Positions 11,322-22,901 of a DNA stretch of 64,000 nucleotides are shown here, in pieces; position 1 is the first letter of the stretch; the number at the start of each line of letters is the position of its first letter. The position numbers were made by a program, and so were the translations under genes. Source of the stretch: Bombardia bombarda. Lineage: Eukaryota > Ascomycota > Sordariomycetes > Sordariales > Lasiosphaeriaceae. Below the pieces are notes generated by a model. It was given only the letters and a program-made list of their open reading frames with translations. It was not told where the DNA came from and did no database searches. The stretch spans positions 2,542,001 through 2,606,000 of the forward strand of contig JAULSR010000004.1 of assembly GCA_030512295.1 (NCBI GenBank), read 5' to 3'.

Positions 11322-14300
11322 GTCGCCTACCCCCTGTCCCCTGTGCCCCCGGTCGTGTTGGGCTTGGGATGTCCCGGATGGTTGTGTGACGTCGGCTGGT
11401 GGTCAAGATGATCTCTCGGGAGTATCAAATGTCGTTAGTGCAATGCTTCTTTCTGCCCCTGTCTGTCAAAATTTTGTTTCACCTGCATCGAGCTGCCTGG
11501 TCTTTTGACGAAGCTGTAGATGGGAATGGTGATGGGTGATGGGATGTTTTTCTTTTCTCAACCACGTCCACCCCACGGCTGGACTCTACGCTGCCCATGG
11601 TGGCTGATGGTATTCACCTCGGTACCTAACCTTATGCTTTGTCGGAAGAAGGACACGGGCAAATCGAGGAATCAGACCCGCGTTCGATGCCATGCACCCA
11701 TCTTCCATGCACCCATCTTGGCTTGTGTTAGTGGGGTAGTATCCCTGCACTGAGCAAAAATACCATGCTCAGGTTGTTTTGGCAGTTGGCACAGCTGACT
11801 GTTCCAAGTTTTTGAGCAGTAAAGCCCCCTGACAAATGAGAGAGAACTCGTTCTTCCCACAGACAGGTGATTGTGCAGCCCGTCAACGAATGGGTGATCG
11901 GAATGGAACAGGGAGTCGGTTGGGATCGCATCCAACGGGTTGCTGCAGCTGACAGGCTCGCCCGTGTCAAATCCCATATGGGAGAGATACCAACAGCCAA
12001 AGTGCTACGCGAGAGGCCGTCGCGATCCTTGTGACCCAGCAGCCGTCAAAGACAATGGACAATGAATATTGTCGAGCCGCAGTCCCCGCTAAGACGCGCC
12101 CATGTCTTTGGGTTTACCATATCAAGGTAGGAAGGACATGGGGCGCAACCCGGCAAGGTCGTACTGGTTCCTCCCCCCTCGTGTGCTCAAGAACTCTGCA
12201 TGTAGTACGCGAGCTAGTGCGCACTACTGTCAAGACGGGTGATCTTGGCGCGCCCGACGATAGCGTTGGTCGTTGGGTTCCACTTCTGGCATTTATTTAT
12301 TCTCAGTTTTTATTTATTCTCAGTTTGAACTTCAGTCGATGCATCACTGGCAAAATGTGATTCCGAATCGTGCAAAAGTGGACTGGTAGAAGAGAAACCC
12401 TTGGTATTGTCTGCATCTGGCCAAGGTGATGAAGCAGAAGCGATAACGTGCTCGACAGCGGCTTGTGTGGACTGTGGCGCACCCTCCCTCTTTCCAGTCT
12501 CCAGCGGTTGAGGTGGCCAGGAATGGAAGATTTGCCGACGACTGGGCACTATTGAGCTGTCCTATTGAGCTGTCTGGCAAAGACATGGTGTACTCATTGG
12601 GGTGACAGAATGCAGGAGTGGTAAACGAGGATTGGTGGCAGCTTTGCATCTGTCGGCAGCTCCTAGTTTGTCGGCAGCTCCTAGTTCCCATCTCCCAGTT
12701 CCCATTTCAGTGAGTGAAGATTTTGATTGACAAGTTGCGGTGTCTGTCTCTGATCTTGGCCAAAAGTGCGGGGTCTCCATTGGATTGGGGGAGGAACATG
12801 AAAGCGGGGTAAGATACGTATTCCCCCTGCTGTCGCAAAACCCCTGCTCCACCTCGTCTGGCACCAGCCGTCGGCCAGGAAAACCACGACAGAGTTTGAT
12901 TGACGCGACAGGTCTGCATGTGCCAGAACCGAGCCGAGTCTCGGCGAGACAATCTCATTGTCGTCGCCTCCTAAAGATTGGGGGAAATCCACCTGGAGAA
13001 GTTGAGAAGTTGAGAAGTTGAGAAGTTGAGATTCAGCTTTTTCAGCGATCGACAACCTCTCGACCTTCTGGGCCGCCGATTGATCGACCCCGTCGTTTCC
13101 CAGGCTCGGACTGCTGTCATGCACCGACACTCGGTTGGCCGATTGCCCATCCCGACTGCAACCACGGTAGCCCATCCTTGCCATGTTTGATTGAACCTCT
13201 TTCAATCTCCTCCCCCATCTTGGTTGGACTCTTTGCCAAGAAGTTGGGTCAACCATGGGTGCGATTGTCAAGCTGCCAATCACCCGTCACCCCTCCTTCA
13301 TTTCAGCCTCCTATTTCCGCCGCCTACCCAAGACACCGTCGTGCGACCTCGGAACTGGCAGCACAAAAGCCCCCTATGGTTGTTGACCTGCTCGATATCC
13401 AACAACCTCCATCCCGGGAACTGGCTGGGACCTGGCCCTTGTCTCTATCTACTCAGATCAAAACATCCGTTGGGACATCGGGACCGCAGTGTATGATCGC
13501 TCCCTCCCTATTTTCCGACGTGCAGCCATCAAGCGGAGGGTGATTTGAGTCAGTAGGGCCGGATCCGTGAGGTCGGAAACATGGACGCCAGATGGCCTGA
13601 CTATCACCAGATATTTGCTGCAAAGTTGCAATGATACGAGGCTGTGGCGGCTCATCTGTGTCACCGGCCAAGGGTCTGGATATGCAACTGCGGCCGCGCC
13701 GCCGCGCGACGATATGCAAAACCCCGATGGCTCTGGCCTATCTGGTATCACTGCCAGGGTCACCCTGGTTGTTGTGGCTTCAGCCCCCGAATAGCAGACA
13801 TGGAACTGGCGAATATCGTGCCGATATGCGGAGGTCTGCGTCGCATGGTTGGATGGCATTGTGCTGAATTCCATGTTCTTGTCGACGGCGGGCCGTTCTT
13901 GGTGCGGCTTCCCGATGAGAAATCAAGGAATAAGGTAGCCTTTCGCCTGCTGAGCCTTTTGTCGACGAAACGGATGCATTGGATCACGGTTCACCGAGCA
14001 TGAGATCACACGCTGAGGGTCGGATATACACTAACTGCAGGGCAGGCTTGTGGTCTCCGATGACAAGGCTTTGGTCAACATACGACTGACAGGCCGTGTG
14101 AGGATGCAAATCATAAGGCTTCAAGGATTCGGAGCCGTTGCATACGAATGAGCATACTGACATGCCCATGTTCTGACGACCCCCACATCTGCTGAGTTTC
14201 TTCTGCTCAAAGGCGCGATAGTGGTAGAGAAACTTGTTCCACGTGGCGTCCCGGGGATTGGATGTGCGCCCGCTCAGATGTCTGAACAAGGCAGCCAAGC

Positions 14301-15231
14301 ATCAGAACTCTGTGGACCGGGTCACGCGGCATAATGTTGAAGAAGATTTTTGATTTTAAACAGAGACCATACCGACTTGACTGTCGCGATGTGCAAGTGT
14401 GCAGAAGGCTGCGGCCAGATTTCACTGTCACAGAGAGACGAAAACACAGTACTGCATGTGCTAATCTCGCCACTCGCTGGCACGATAGACAATGCTAGAG
14501 AGAAGCATTAAGGGATGGCACCAGTTTCTTTACATACCTGGCTAAGAACACCCAAGACAGACAAGTCAGCCAGCCTAGAGAGTCGGGAGGTGGTTTGAGA
14601 ACCATTAAAGTACCTTACAAAGAGCTTGGATAAAGCTGTTCATGTCAGAATGATGCCTGGAGAATTATGTCCGTCTCTAAACCTGGGTATGATTAATACG
14701 CTCCGCTCAGCCATGCTGTATGGACAAAGCTATTAGTGAGAATGACATGTCAAGGGAATACAAACAGCGCAGGCCTTTTCGACGCAAATGGTTTATCCAA
14801 AATGTCCTACTCATCGCAACACACACTTTTAAGGATGTTAGTGGATTTTTATGTCTAATGAACCATTATATTTAAGTTAGATAATTATTCAACTATATTT
14901 CCTTTTATCAAGTGTTGCACATTCATGACTAGCCGTTGAGGTTGTGGTTTTCCTCAATTAGGCCCGCGAATAAGACGTCTCACGTCATTCGCCAGGCGTC
15001 CATTTTCCGTTTGGTGGAAACGTTAAAACCCAATAAAACAGTTCCAACAGGTGGTGAAACGAAGTTTAACGTAAATTGAAGCATCAAGCCACAGAAGAAT
15101 ATGCGCATCATAACAATGAAGAGCAAAGCAGGGACCGAAGGGTGAAGAGAGCACATGTGATTATGGAGCTGAGTCTAGCAAACTATCTGCATACATAGAG
15201 CCCGGTATCTCCGATTTGAGTATCAAAAGCC
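11322..15231. other. Long gene-poor stretch
   Basis: About 3.9 kb with many overlapping ORFs (up to 200 codons at 12681-13283 minus and 119 at 13644-14003 plus). None has a recognisable motif, and neighbouring frames are equally open. A short tandem repeat sits at 12996-13030. From about 14480 the DNA is AT-rich (14640-15120) without coding signal. It may hold an unrecognised fast-evolving gene or a long promoter. Confidence 0.45.
12996..13030. repeat. 8-bp tandem repeat (GAGAAGTT)
   Basis: Four full copies plus a partial fifth of GAGAAGTT, in the gene-poor stretch. Probably replication slippage. Confidence 0.9.
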
Positions 15232-15317
15232 GGTCGGGTGGCGCAATGGTAGCGTGTGGTCCTCCTATTACAGCAGGTTCCAGACTGAGGTTGTGGGTTC
15301 GAGTCCCATCTCGATCG
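15232..15317 (+). tRNA. tRNA-Arg (anticodon CCT) with 14-nt intron
   Basis: Complete cloverleaf. The acceptor stem GGTCGGG (15232-15238) pairs with CTCGATC (15310-15316), discriminator G. D arm 15241-15255 includes the A box. Anticodon stem TGGTC/GACTG; loop with T33 and anticodon CCT at 15264-15266. T arm GTGGG/CCCAT with loop TTCGAGT (B box). An intron of 14 nt (15268-15281) lies one base 3' of the anticodon, the canonical position. It decodes AGG. Two G-U pairs occur in the anticodon stem and two in the acceptor stem. No T-run terminator directly follows; the first T-rich stretch is at about 15320-15345. Confidence 0.9.
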
Positions 15318-16157
15318 TGTATTCTTTTGCCAAATTTTCATTTTTGCTGCTCCACCAATTTCATTAACATAACTCGTACGTCTAACAAGGACGTTCATGA
15401 TACCCGGGGATGGTATTTCTAATGCGTAAAATTGCATTTAGTGCGGTTTTTTTTATAGTCATCATAATAAATACCCCTTTCCTCAATGTGATGTACCTCA
15501 ATTCTTCCCCTGCAGCAACAGTACGGGGCAAGGATTGTCACAGGATACTTGGGTAAATAGCTCTCTTGATGTTTTAATAGTTAGTATCTGTGGCCAAACT
15601 TGGATACCTTTCTTGGATTAAAACTGGAATCGAACCTCAAGTACTCGTAGTTCATTACTGTCATGGGTCAAAGTCAACTTCCAATTTTGGCACGGCGTCA
15701 TCAACATCGAATCTGCCCGGTGACTCTGCATACTGTACGGCATGCGGTCCGTCCGCCTTTGACACCGTTATTGGAACGTAAGCCGGCTGATCGATCGAAG
15801 CGGCCGACAAGCGGAACTCCGCCAGCGGGAACAAAGAACTAGCTGCTAACCGCAGATCCAACTTGACATTGGCTGCCGACACTGGACGACAGCAGTTGGA
15901 CAAGCTTGATTCCAGTCGAGTCTAGTTGAGTCGAGCCGACTCGACTTCCTATTGTAGCATAGCTCTTGTGCGACCTTGCACTTACCAGATGTCTGTCTTT
16001 CTCAGCAAGACAGTAACCATCTAAGAGAATCCATACACCACGCAATCACATTTCCCCCTCTCTTTCACTTCCCCTATTCCCCAGACTCTGCAACTTCTAC
16101 GGCGGACCTCTTAACCATAATCTAAGCACCAAGACATCCAAACCAAACCTGAGAACC
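15318..16157. other. Intergenic between tRNA-Arg and the SDR gene
   Basis: No coding signal beyond short ORFs. The last 150 bp before 16158 are pyrimidine- and CA-rich, as in fungal 5' leaders. A B-box-like word on the minus strand near 15625 was examined and rejected. Confidence 0.5.
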
Positions 16158-17469
16158 ATGTCCTCTCCCAATGAGCTCTTCTGGGCAGCGCGTCACCCGC
16201 CCGCGGACCCAACCACCACCACCCCCTTCCACAACAAAACCATCCTCGTCACCGGCGCCAACTCGGGCCTCGGCCACGACGCCGCCACCAAATACGCCTC
16301 CCTAGGCGCGAACCCGCTCACCCTCGCTGTGCGCACCCCCGAAAAAGGCGCCGCCGCCGCCAAGGGCGCCATCGTCGCCGCCACCGGCTGCTCCCCCGAC
16401 ATCTTCATCATCGAGACCTTCGACCTCGCCAGCTTCTCCTCTGTCCAGGCATTTGCCGAGAGAGTCATTGCTCGCGTCCCGGCTCTGCACGTCGTCCAGG
16501 CTCGCGGGGGGATTGCCATCCCGGGCTTTGGGAGAAGCGAAGATGGGTATGAGATGGCGTTTCAGGTGAACGTGCTTGCTAACGCGCTGCTGGGGATGTT
16601 GTTGTTGTTGCCCAAACTGCAAGAAACGTCCGCCACAACAGCTGTGGCGGGCAGGTTCGTGCCTCATCTCTCCATAGTTAACAGCATCGCCTACGTCGAG
16701 GTCAAGCTTGAATGGATCGCGGCTGACGAGACGCTGATCGAGCGGATTAACGACGAGAAGCGGTTCGATATGAACAGCCAGTACTGCATGGTCAAGCTGG
16801 CGGGGATGTTTGTCGTGCGGGGGCTGGTGGAGCAGCTGGCCGCCGCCGGGGGTGGTGGCAATGTGGTGGTGGTGAACGCGTCGTGCCCGGGCATGTGTGC
16901 AAGACCAACATGGGCCGCAACCATCCGCTGGTGTTGCGGCTGTTCATGGTGGTGTTTTATTTCATCTTTGGAAGGTCGGCGGAGCTGGGGAGTCGGACGC
17001 TGGTGAGCGCGACGGATCTGGGGGTCGAGAGCCTGGGGCGGTTTTGGACGAAGGATGAGTTTTTGCCGTGAGTATCTGCTGCTTCTGGTCTTGTGTTTCT
17101 GGTGGTTGCTCTTTGTGTTGCTGACCAACTGTACACAGGCCGAGCGCGTTTATGGAGAGTGACCGTGGTAACCAGATGTACCGCGAGACGTGGGAGGAGA
17201 TCAAGACCATCTTGCGGAAGCATGTCAGCTGGAGCTTATCTGAACTTTCCGCTGAGGATGCCACGCATAGTGTCAGTTGTTACAGAATCGTTGCAGCCAG
17301 CTGTCAGCAAACAAATAAGAAACACATCAGAAATCGGACAAGTGTAACGTATGGGAAGAGCCCATTATCTCCATTGCTATGTGGACTCGCCTCTGATCAG
17401 ACCAAGAAACCGCTCCATCTAGCCCCTCCCTCTTCCAAAATAACAGCACCACACTGGTATCCGGCATGA
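16158..17469 (+). pseudogene. Short-chain dehydrogenase/reductase with frameshift
   Basis: NAD(P)-dependent SDR. From ATG 16158 the protein shows the Rossmann motif TGANSGLG (about residue 33), a Ser in SIVNS and the catalytic YCMVK (Tyr-x3-Lys). The usual NAG motif is replaced by ARGG. After CPGM the frame breaks at a (TG)3 run (16894-16899). Two bases later in register the conserved continuation CKTNMGR...GRSAELGSRTL appears and runs to 17067. It is followed by an intron 17068-17138 (GTGAGT...ACACAG) and an exon starting PSAFMESDRG. That exon stays open to 17469, beyond the expected end near TILRKH, and overlaps the 3' end of the convergent P450, so the stop may be lost. This is either a recent pseudogene or a dinucleotide sequencing error. 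As written, the unshifted frame ends at 17006. Confidence 0.75.
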
Positions 17470-19298
17470 CATTATGATGCCTCACCACATCAGCTGGGCG
17501 TCCAACCACGCCCTCGGAGTACTCGATGTCGTAGTTGGTCAGCAAATGGACAAACATGAGCTTAGTGACATCCTGCGCGAGGAAGCGTCCAGGACAGGTA
17601 TGCGTCCCGCTGCCAAAGGGCAACATGTCATCCGAGACGGACGCAAAGTGAGAATTATTAGCATCCTCGCCCTCGCGCTTGTGCAAGAAGCGCTTTGGGT
17701 CAAACTGCGCGGCGTTGGGACCCCAGAAGTCGGGATCCTTACTGATGAGTTCGTTGGGCAGAGAGATCTGAGTGCCTGCCGGCAGGTGAAGGCCGTCGTT
17801 GAAGGTGAAGGGTTTGACGGCTATGCGCTGGAGGGTGACTGTTTTAGTCAATCATGTATGGTTAGCGTATGTCATCAGTTGTGGGCTGGTTGCAGGAGGA
17901 GTTCTATGCGGTGTTTGGCTCCAACATACGTTGCTGGAGTGTATGAACCCGTTGGCTCTCTTTCATGAAGCTGTCGAGGACGCGCAGCGCCGCCAAAGAG
18001 TGGCGTGTCCAGGCGCCGTGCTCGCGCTTGACTTGTTCGACCTCTGTCCGTATCTCGGCTAAGGAATGGGGATGGTTGATAAGGTCGTAGAGGATGGAGA
18101 GGGCCGTGGCTGCGCTGCTGTGAATAGAGGCGATAATGATGATGAACTCGTCGAGCGCGAGCTTGTCTGGCGTCAGCTCCTTTCCAGAGCCATGGTATTC
18201 ATCCCAGAGCCATTGCACCCCGTCTGCATACTCGCCCTCGCCGGCTTTACGGGCCTCCAAGACCGGACATAGCAGCTCTCCGGCCTTGTACCGGAGCTTG
18301 TAAACTTGCTTGACATCCGGGTCGAAGTAATTTGCCAGCCACCTCGTGTAGGGCCTGTACCGTGCTCTGACGCTGTATGATGCTTTGAAGACGGCGTTGG
18401 TGAAGTCAATGACCAGGTCCAGCCATTCGTGATTGTTGCAGAGCTCTGATCCAATAAATAGACGTGCTGTGATGCGTATGAAGATCTTGAGCAGGAGTGG
18501 GAAAGTGACGATTGGAGTCCAATCTGGGACGGTAGTCAAGTTAGTCAGTCGAACATGCTCCAGGCCAGTGGAAAAGAGGCAAAATGAAGAGTAGACTAGA
18601 GCATTGTTAAAAGTGAAGCAAGTACCTTGACAATCGGGCATCAACTCCTTGTATGCCACAAGACACTGCTCTTGCATGTGTGGGATCAGCTCAGCTGTGT
18701 TAGTATTAGTACCCTTGTCCATGCTCCCGGTAGAGTATCGATGGAACATGACCCACTAAGAGATCGGTTCACAGCCAATCTGACCACCTTGATTGCCTCA
18801 TCGGTCATTATGGGCCCGCCAATCTCGTTGACAACGGTAGACTGGGATCCCTATGAGTTAATGGTGCGCTCAAGCTTCCAAGGTACAAAATGTCGCTCAC
18901 TTTCGCAACAGAGAGAGGGAAGCTTAGCTGGCTGTATGGCGCACTGCGGACTTCCTTGAGATACTTCAGTGACAGGTTCACCAAGGGCCGGGCGAGATCG
19001 ATCTGGTTGAGCATGGCGAACGGCTTTCCCTCCCTGGTATACTAAAGATGATGGGCCAACGATCAGCGTACGCTGGAACTGGGAATGCAAGCGACCTTAC
19101 GTGTTTGTAGCCCCTTCGCATGAGATTCCTAGTGTCGCTGAGATAGCGCGTCATCGTGTTCCTCTCGTAAAACTCTATGTAAGGCACGTCGGCTGTCTGC
19201 CTTGCCATCAGGAACTTCCGCAGCAGCCATGCTATGCCGACAGCCACGGTTGTAGAAAGAAGCGCGGCGAGCATCCTGGGTTCGGTGCCAGTGGTCAT
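17327..19298 (-). CDS. Cytochrome P450 monooxygenase, ent-kaurene-oxidase-like clade
   Basis: Haem-thiolate monooxygenase, probably ER-anchored and in secondary metabolism; substrate unknown. Six exons close to 535 aa with every phase matching: 19101-19298, 18901-19041, 18757-18850, 18626-18694, 17930-18523 and 17327-17838. The intron at 18695-18756 has an ideal TACTAACACAG end. The intron at 18524-18625 is 102 nt and stop-free, so it can be mistaken for coding. Features: an N-terminal membrane helix; an I-helix reading ASIHSSA, where His replaces the usual acidic residue, as in the fungal ent-kaurene-oxidase-like clade; ESQR (the ExxR motif); and the haem ligand motif FGSGTHTCPGR. It is convergent with and overlaps the SDR, which suggests a former joint pathway. 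No synthase lies nearby. The alternative ATG at 19343 is less likely. Confidence 0.9.
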
Positions 19299-19907
19299 GG
19301 TGAAATCTAATTTCTGTTGCTTGATCGCGCTGGTAGGAACCACTAGGTGGTGCTTAACTCGAGCTCAAAGTCTGCAAATGAAACAGGAAATGTTTGCAAA
19401 AGGTAATCGTTTGTTGCTGATGGAGGGCGAGCAGACGCCGCAGTATTCCTTCGTGTGGGATTGGGTGGAGGATTGGAGGCAAGCATGTAAGGCGTGGAGT
19501 CGCTGCTTATGGCCATCCATGGGTACGGTACTTGATCCAATGGTGATTGTGTCCCATCAAAGACTGACTCCGCTGACCCTGAGGGACTTGGACACAGTGT
19601 TCGTGTTTGGCACTGGTTAAATGTCGTATAGCGTCATCCCGAACAGTGTGGATTGTTCCACCATTCATCTTCCAACAAGGGCGGTTCAGAGCGGCCGGAG
19701 ACAAGGGCGGCGCGCCCAACGTGCGTAGCCCGACCGGCCACGGAAGCATCCCCTCGCAAGGAAGCGGACGCAGATGGCCCTGTTGCCGGCGACGGGCACA
19801 GCGACGGGCCACAGGAAGAGTTGCATGTTGACAAAATCGTTTCTTGTAGTAGTGGTCGACAGGCTCGTGGCTCAAGTGCTGAATATATGGGCAGCTTGTC
19901 TGTCACT

Positions 19908-21650
19908 TTAACTGCTCAACCCAGTGCTGCTTCTCGACATGAAGCGAACATCGTCAATGTCCCTCTCGCGCAGAAGCTGGTCCGCGTCAAAGACAATCTC
20001 AACCATGATGGCCTCTTTGCACGGCTCGCCATTCAGCGTCTTGAACCTCGTACGCGCCGCAACGATGGCACTCTGCAGCTGGTGGTAGTGCGTCCACGTC
20101 TCGTCGAAGCCCTTCTTGTCAGCCTTCTCCAACAGCTGTATGGCGTCCTCAGCTCTGAAATCGCCTTGGATCGATAGAAGCTTGCATGTCCACTTGGACC
20201 CCACCAGCGGGCCTCCAACAGCAAGATACACGCACACATGCTGCGGTGGATCAGCTGTCTCGTCCTTAAATATGATGACGCCTCGGGGACTGACGACGTC
20301 AGTTCGTGGAAAGTCGAAATGGCTTGGAATAAAGAAACTGATATTCTCGCGAAGGCCATTAGCAGGGAATGCTGCGTGAAGCTTGTAGTTGGCCATGCCG
20401 CGCGGGAATGTGAGCATGAAGCCCTGTTCGGATTCGGTCGAGTCGGGGGAAATGTGTGTGCCAAAGTTCATGGCGACGTCCATCTCGGTGCCGTAGACCG
20501 AGTAGACGCGTGAGAAGTACGAGATGTAGTAGCTCGTCTCGGTGCGTGTGGTCAGGTCCTGGATGTCGTCGCTGGTGTTGACGGGAGGCTCGTCGAGTTT
20601 GAGGCTGATCAGGCTCACGGGCGCGCGCGCACGCATGAACCTGTTGTCCTTGCCAAATAGCGATAGACAGACTAGGGAGCGGCGCATGTTATCTAGATCG
20701 TCGACCTCGACGCAGTTGAGCAGGGCGAGGACCCAGTATGGGGAGAGGGTCCGAATCAAGGGCGTGGACATCGCTAGGCCGGCGTTAGTCATAGAGAAGG
20801 GGGCGGTGATCTTGAGGGCGAAATTAGGATGGATGCGGCTTCCATTGCCATTTGCAAAGACGGAGGGGTGATGGGCAAAGAGGGTGCCTTCCGAGACGTC
20901 GGTTTTGAACGCGAAGATGCTGTGGTCGTCTGAGACTTTGATGATCTCCTCCTGGAGGCGGCGGAAGGCGTTGATGCCTTCGCCGTATAGCAACGGCATG
21001 TTGATGCCAAAGATGCCGAGAAGACAGTAGGCCATGTCCTCTTCGCGCGTCGTTATCCTGTTGGCGGCCCAGGTCATGCGCTGGGCGATGCTGTACTCGT
21101 CCAGACGTTTGCGCTTGTGTAGACAGATCTCAGGGATGCCAGTAACGCTGGAAATCAGAACGGCAAGAGCGTTCTTAGTCCCAAGAAGAGTCCAATCCTT
21201 AGAGTAGAAGATGAGGGCGGTCGGGGCCAGTAGCTCCTGCAGTGTCCAACCGCGCGTGAACCACCTGCTCTGACGAACAAGATCGAACGTGTCGGTGTTA
21301 TCTGCAGGGCGGTTGGCGACGTCGGAAAGATAGACGTAGCAGATCTTGGCGTTGGCGTACCAGGCATACATGGAGTTGATGGCCTCGGATAGCTCGGCTG
21401 AGCTTGTCTTGTCGATGCAGACCGTGTCGGCCCAGAGGTACGGGAGGCCATCTCGACGAGCCTGTACACAGGCGGCGTTGATCTTGACGAAGCCGGGCTT
21501 CCTGTGATGTCGCAGTCTCGTCAAGCGCCTGGTCCATTGCTGTAACGAAGCCTCCCCGTCGCCCCATGTGTGCGAAAGGATGGCGTACTTGGGGATGCTG
21601 GTCCCTTGGAACTCTTCAACCTCGAGAGTAGCGACATTGATGAGGCGCAT
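19908..21650 (-). CDS. HET-domain protein (heterokaryon incompatibility family)
   Basis: Single-exon 580-aa protein with an N-terminal HET domain. HET domains act in fungal non-self recognition and trigger growth arrest or cell death; many related genes have no known trigger. Visible blocks in order: MRLINVATLEVEEF at the start, YAILSHTWGDGE (about residue 22), LWADTVCIDK...AINSMYAWY (about 72-95), SRWFTRGWTLQELLAP (about 128-143), and the downstream AQRMTWAA...REEDMAYCLLGIFGINMPLLYGEG segment (about 190-228) typical of this family. The C-terminal half has no recognised domain: no NACHT, WD40 or ankyrin repeats, so it is a stand-alone HET protein. The start is fixed by the conserved MRLI... 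opening. The neighbouring P450 is transcribed on the same strand. Confidence 0.93.
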   Translation of the reverse strand: MRLINVATLEVEEFQGTSIPKYAILSHTWGDGEASLQQWTRRLTRLRHHRKPGFVKINAACVQARRDGLPYLWADTVCIDKTSSAELSEAINSMYAWYANAKICYVYLSDVANRPADNTDTFDLVRQSRWFTRGWTLQELLAPTALIFYSKDWTLLGTKNALAVLISSVTGIPEICLHKRKRLDEYSIAQRMTWAANRITTREEDMAYCLLGIFGINMPLLYGEGINAFRRLQEEIIKVSDDHSIFAFKTDVSEGTLFAHHPSVFANGNGSRIHPNFALKITAPFSMTNAGLAMSTPLIRTLSPYWVLALLNCVEVDDLDNMRRSLVCLSLFGKDNRFMRARAPVSLISLKLDEPPVNTSDDIQDLTTRTETSYYISYFSRVYSVYGTEMDVAMNFGTHISPDSTESEQGFMLTFPRGMANYKLHAAFPANGLRENISFFIPSHFDFPRTDVVSPRGVIIFKDETADPPQHVCVYLAVGGPLVGSKWTCKLLSIQGDFRAEDAIQLLEKADKKGFDETWTHYHQLQSAIVAARTRFKTLNGEPCKEAIMVEIVFDADQLLRERDIDDVRFMSRSSTGLSS

Positions 21651-22413
21651 CGTGGAATTCAGTCATTGAAACGTTGGAGAAATGAGGGGGAGGAGTTCGA
21701 TTTGCTTCCATTTTCGACGGTCGCGACTGCCAGCCGCGTCGATGTTGAAGTGGAAGTCGCATCCTTGCTTATTACCGAAGACACATAAGACAGGACCCCT
21801 GCTAAGCGGGGGATCTTTGAGACAATACGACCTTGGCCAGCCGCTACTGATGCAAAGAATGCATAAAACGAGTGAATGCATGCACAACTCTTATGCGAAA
21901 AGGATTGGAAGACAAAAGCGTCCATGCTTTTCACTCGTTCGTTCTGCTCACCAAACCGACCGCTTTGTGCCACTTAGATTTTCGCAACAACCGATAACCA
22001 ACCGAGCCTACCAGTCGACGGGGCCAAGACCAAGACAAGCTCCATGCTCGATGCATTCTGCCTTGCTATCGAGATCAATCATCAAATCTCACATATAAAC
22101 ATATTTCTCAGTGTTATTTGCGGCTGTTTCTTAGTCGTCTTCCAATGGTGACGAGAAACTCGAATAAATCACATAAAAGAGACGAAAAAGATTCCAAAAC
22201 TGGGTGAACTTGTGAGAGTTGGATACGCCTCTATTTAGACTTCGAAGATGCCACAAGGCTTATATGATACCCCACCAAGGATTCTGCGTCTTTCCTTTTA
22301 AAAACTATCCCACGACATAGGTTAGATTAATACCAACATACCTATTTCCTAGTTCACCGAGTCGGCGCCTGACATGAGCCGAGCAATCAGTTAACGACAA
22401 AGGAGATTTCCTC
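21651..22413. other. Intergenic between HET and NIF3-like genes
   Basis: No gene seen. The DNA becomes AT-rich toward 22100-22330. The plus-strand ORF at 21682-22098 is antisense to leader sequence and has no motif. Confidence 0.5.
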
Positions 22414-22901
22414 TCAAAAGTCCTCAAGCTTAAACACCGAGTACGACGGCTCCTCATACGGATGCGCTCTAGATAAAGCCATCGTCAGCATTCCCGGCCT
22501 ACCATTTATCCATTGATACACCCAACACTAAAGCTCATATCCCAAAACATGACACAAAAGAGAGAGGGGTAGCCAGTAAACAGAAAAAAGACAGAACTCT
22601 TCAGTGCCGCTACCGCCGCCCTCGCTACATCCTCGCCCACACAAAGCGTCTCGACCCTCAGCTCCTCCAGCTTCTCCAGCACGCCCACCTTCCCAATGTG
22701 TGGATTTGCCGCGTCGCCAGGACGAAACTGGCCCGTCCCAGATGTCGTCCAGCAGCACTCTGTGTAGTTGAAGTTGCCCGTCTTTCGATCAGGGTAGCGG
22801 CCCGCGCCGGCAGCGAAGATGGCTGTCTTGCAGGCCTCGACGGCGGAGGGGGGCACGTGGAATGTCAGTTTGTAGCGGGCGAGATCGGTGGTGGCGGCCA
22901 T
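22414..22901 (-). CDS. NIF3-like C-terminal-domain protein (YqfO-type insert domain)
   Basis: Small cytosolic protein matching the stand-alone form of the domain inserted in NIF3/YqfO proteins; biochemical role unknown. Motifs: YKLTFHVPPSAVEACK at the N-terminus; AGAGRY followed by TECCWTT; GTGQFRPGDAANPHIGKVG; and HPYEEPSYSVFKLEDF at the C-terminus. The last block lies in a second exon. Best fit: join 22598-22901 and 22414-22466 (118 aa), with acceptor at 22467 and a 131-nt intron. The donor GTTCTG is atypical, so the junction may be off by a few bases. Without splicing, the ORF adds about 30 unrelated residues and ends at 22506. The length agrees with the family (about 115 aa). Confidence 0.82.

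Noticed and set aside
12681..13283. 200-codon minus ORF
   Set aside because: No recognisable domain, contains a tandem-repeat-encoded segment, and competing ORFs exist on the plus strand; composition does not favour it.
15615..15650. Minus-strand GGTTCGATTCC box suggesting another tRNA
   Set aside because: No A box or acceptor stem could be paired around it.
19653..20177. 174-codon plus ORF
   Set aside because: Its 3' part is antisense to the HET gene and no domain is visible.
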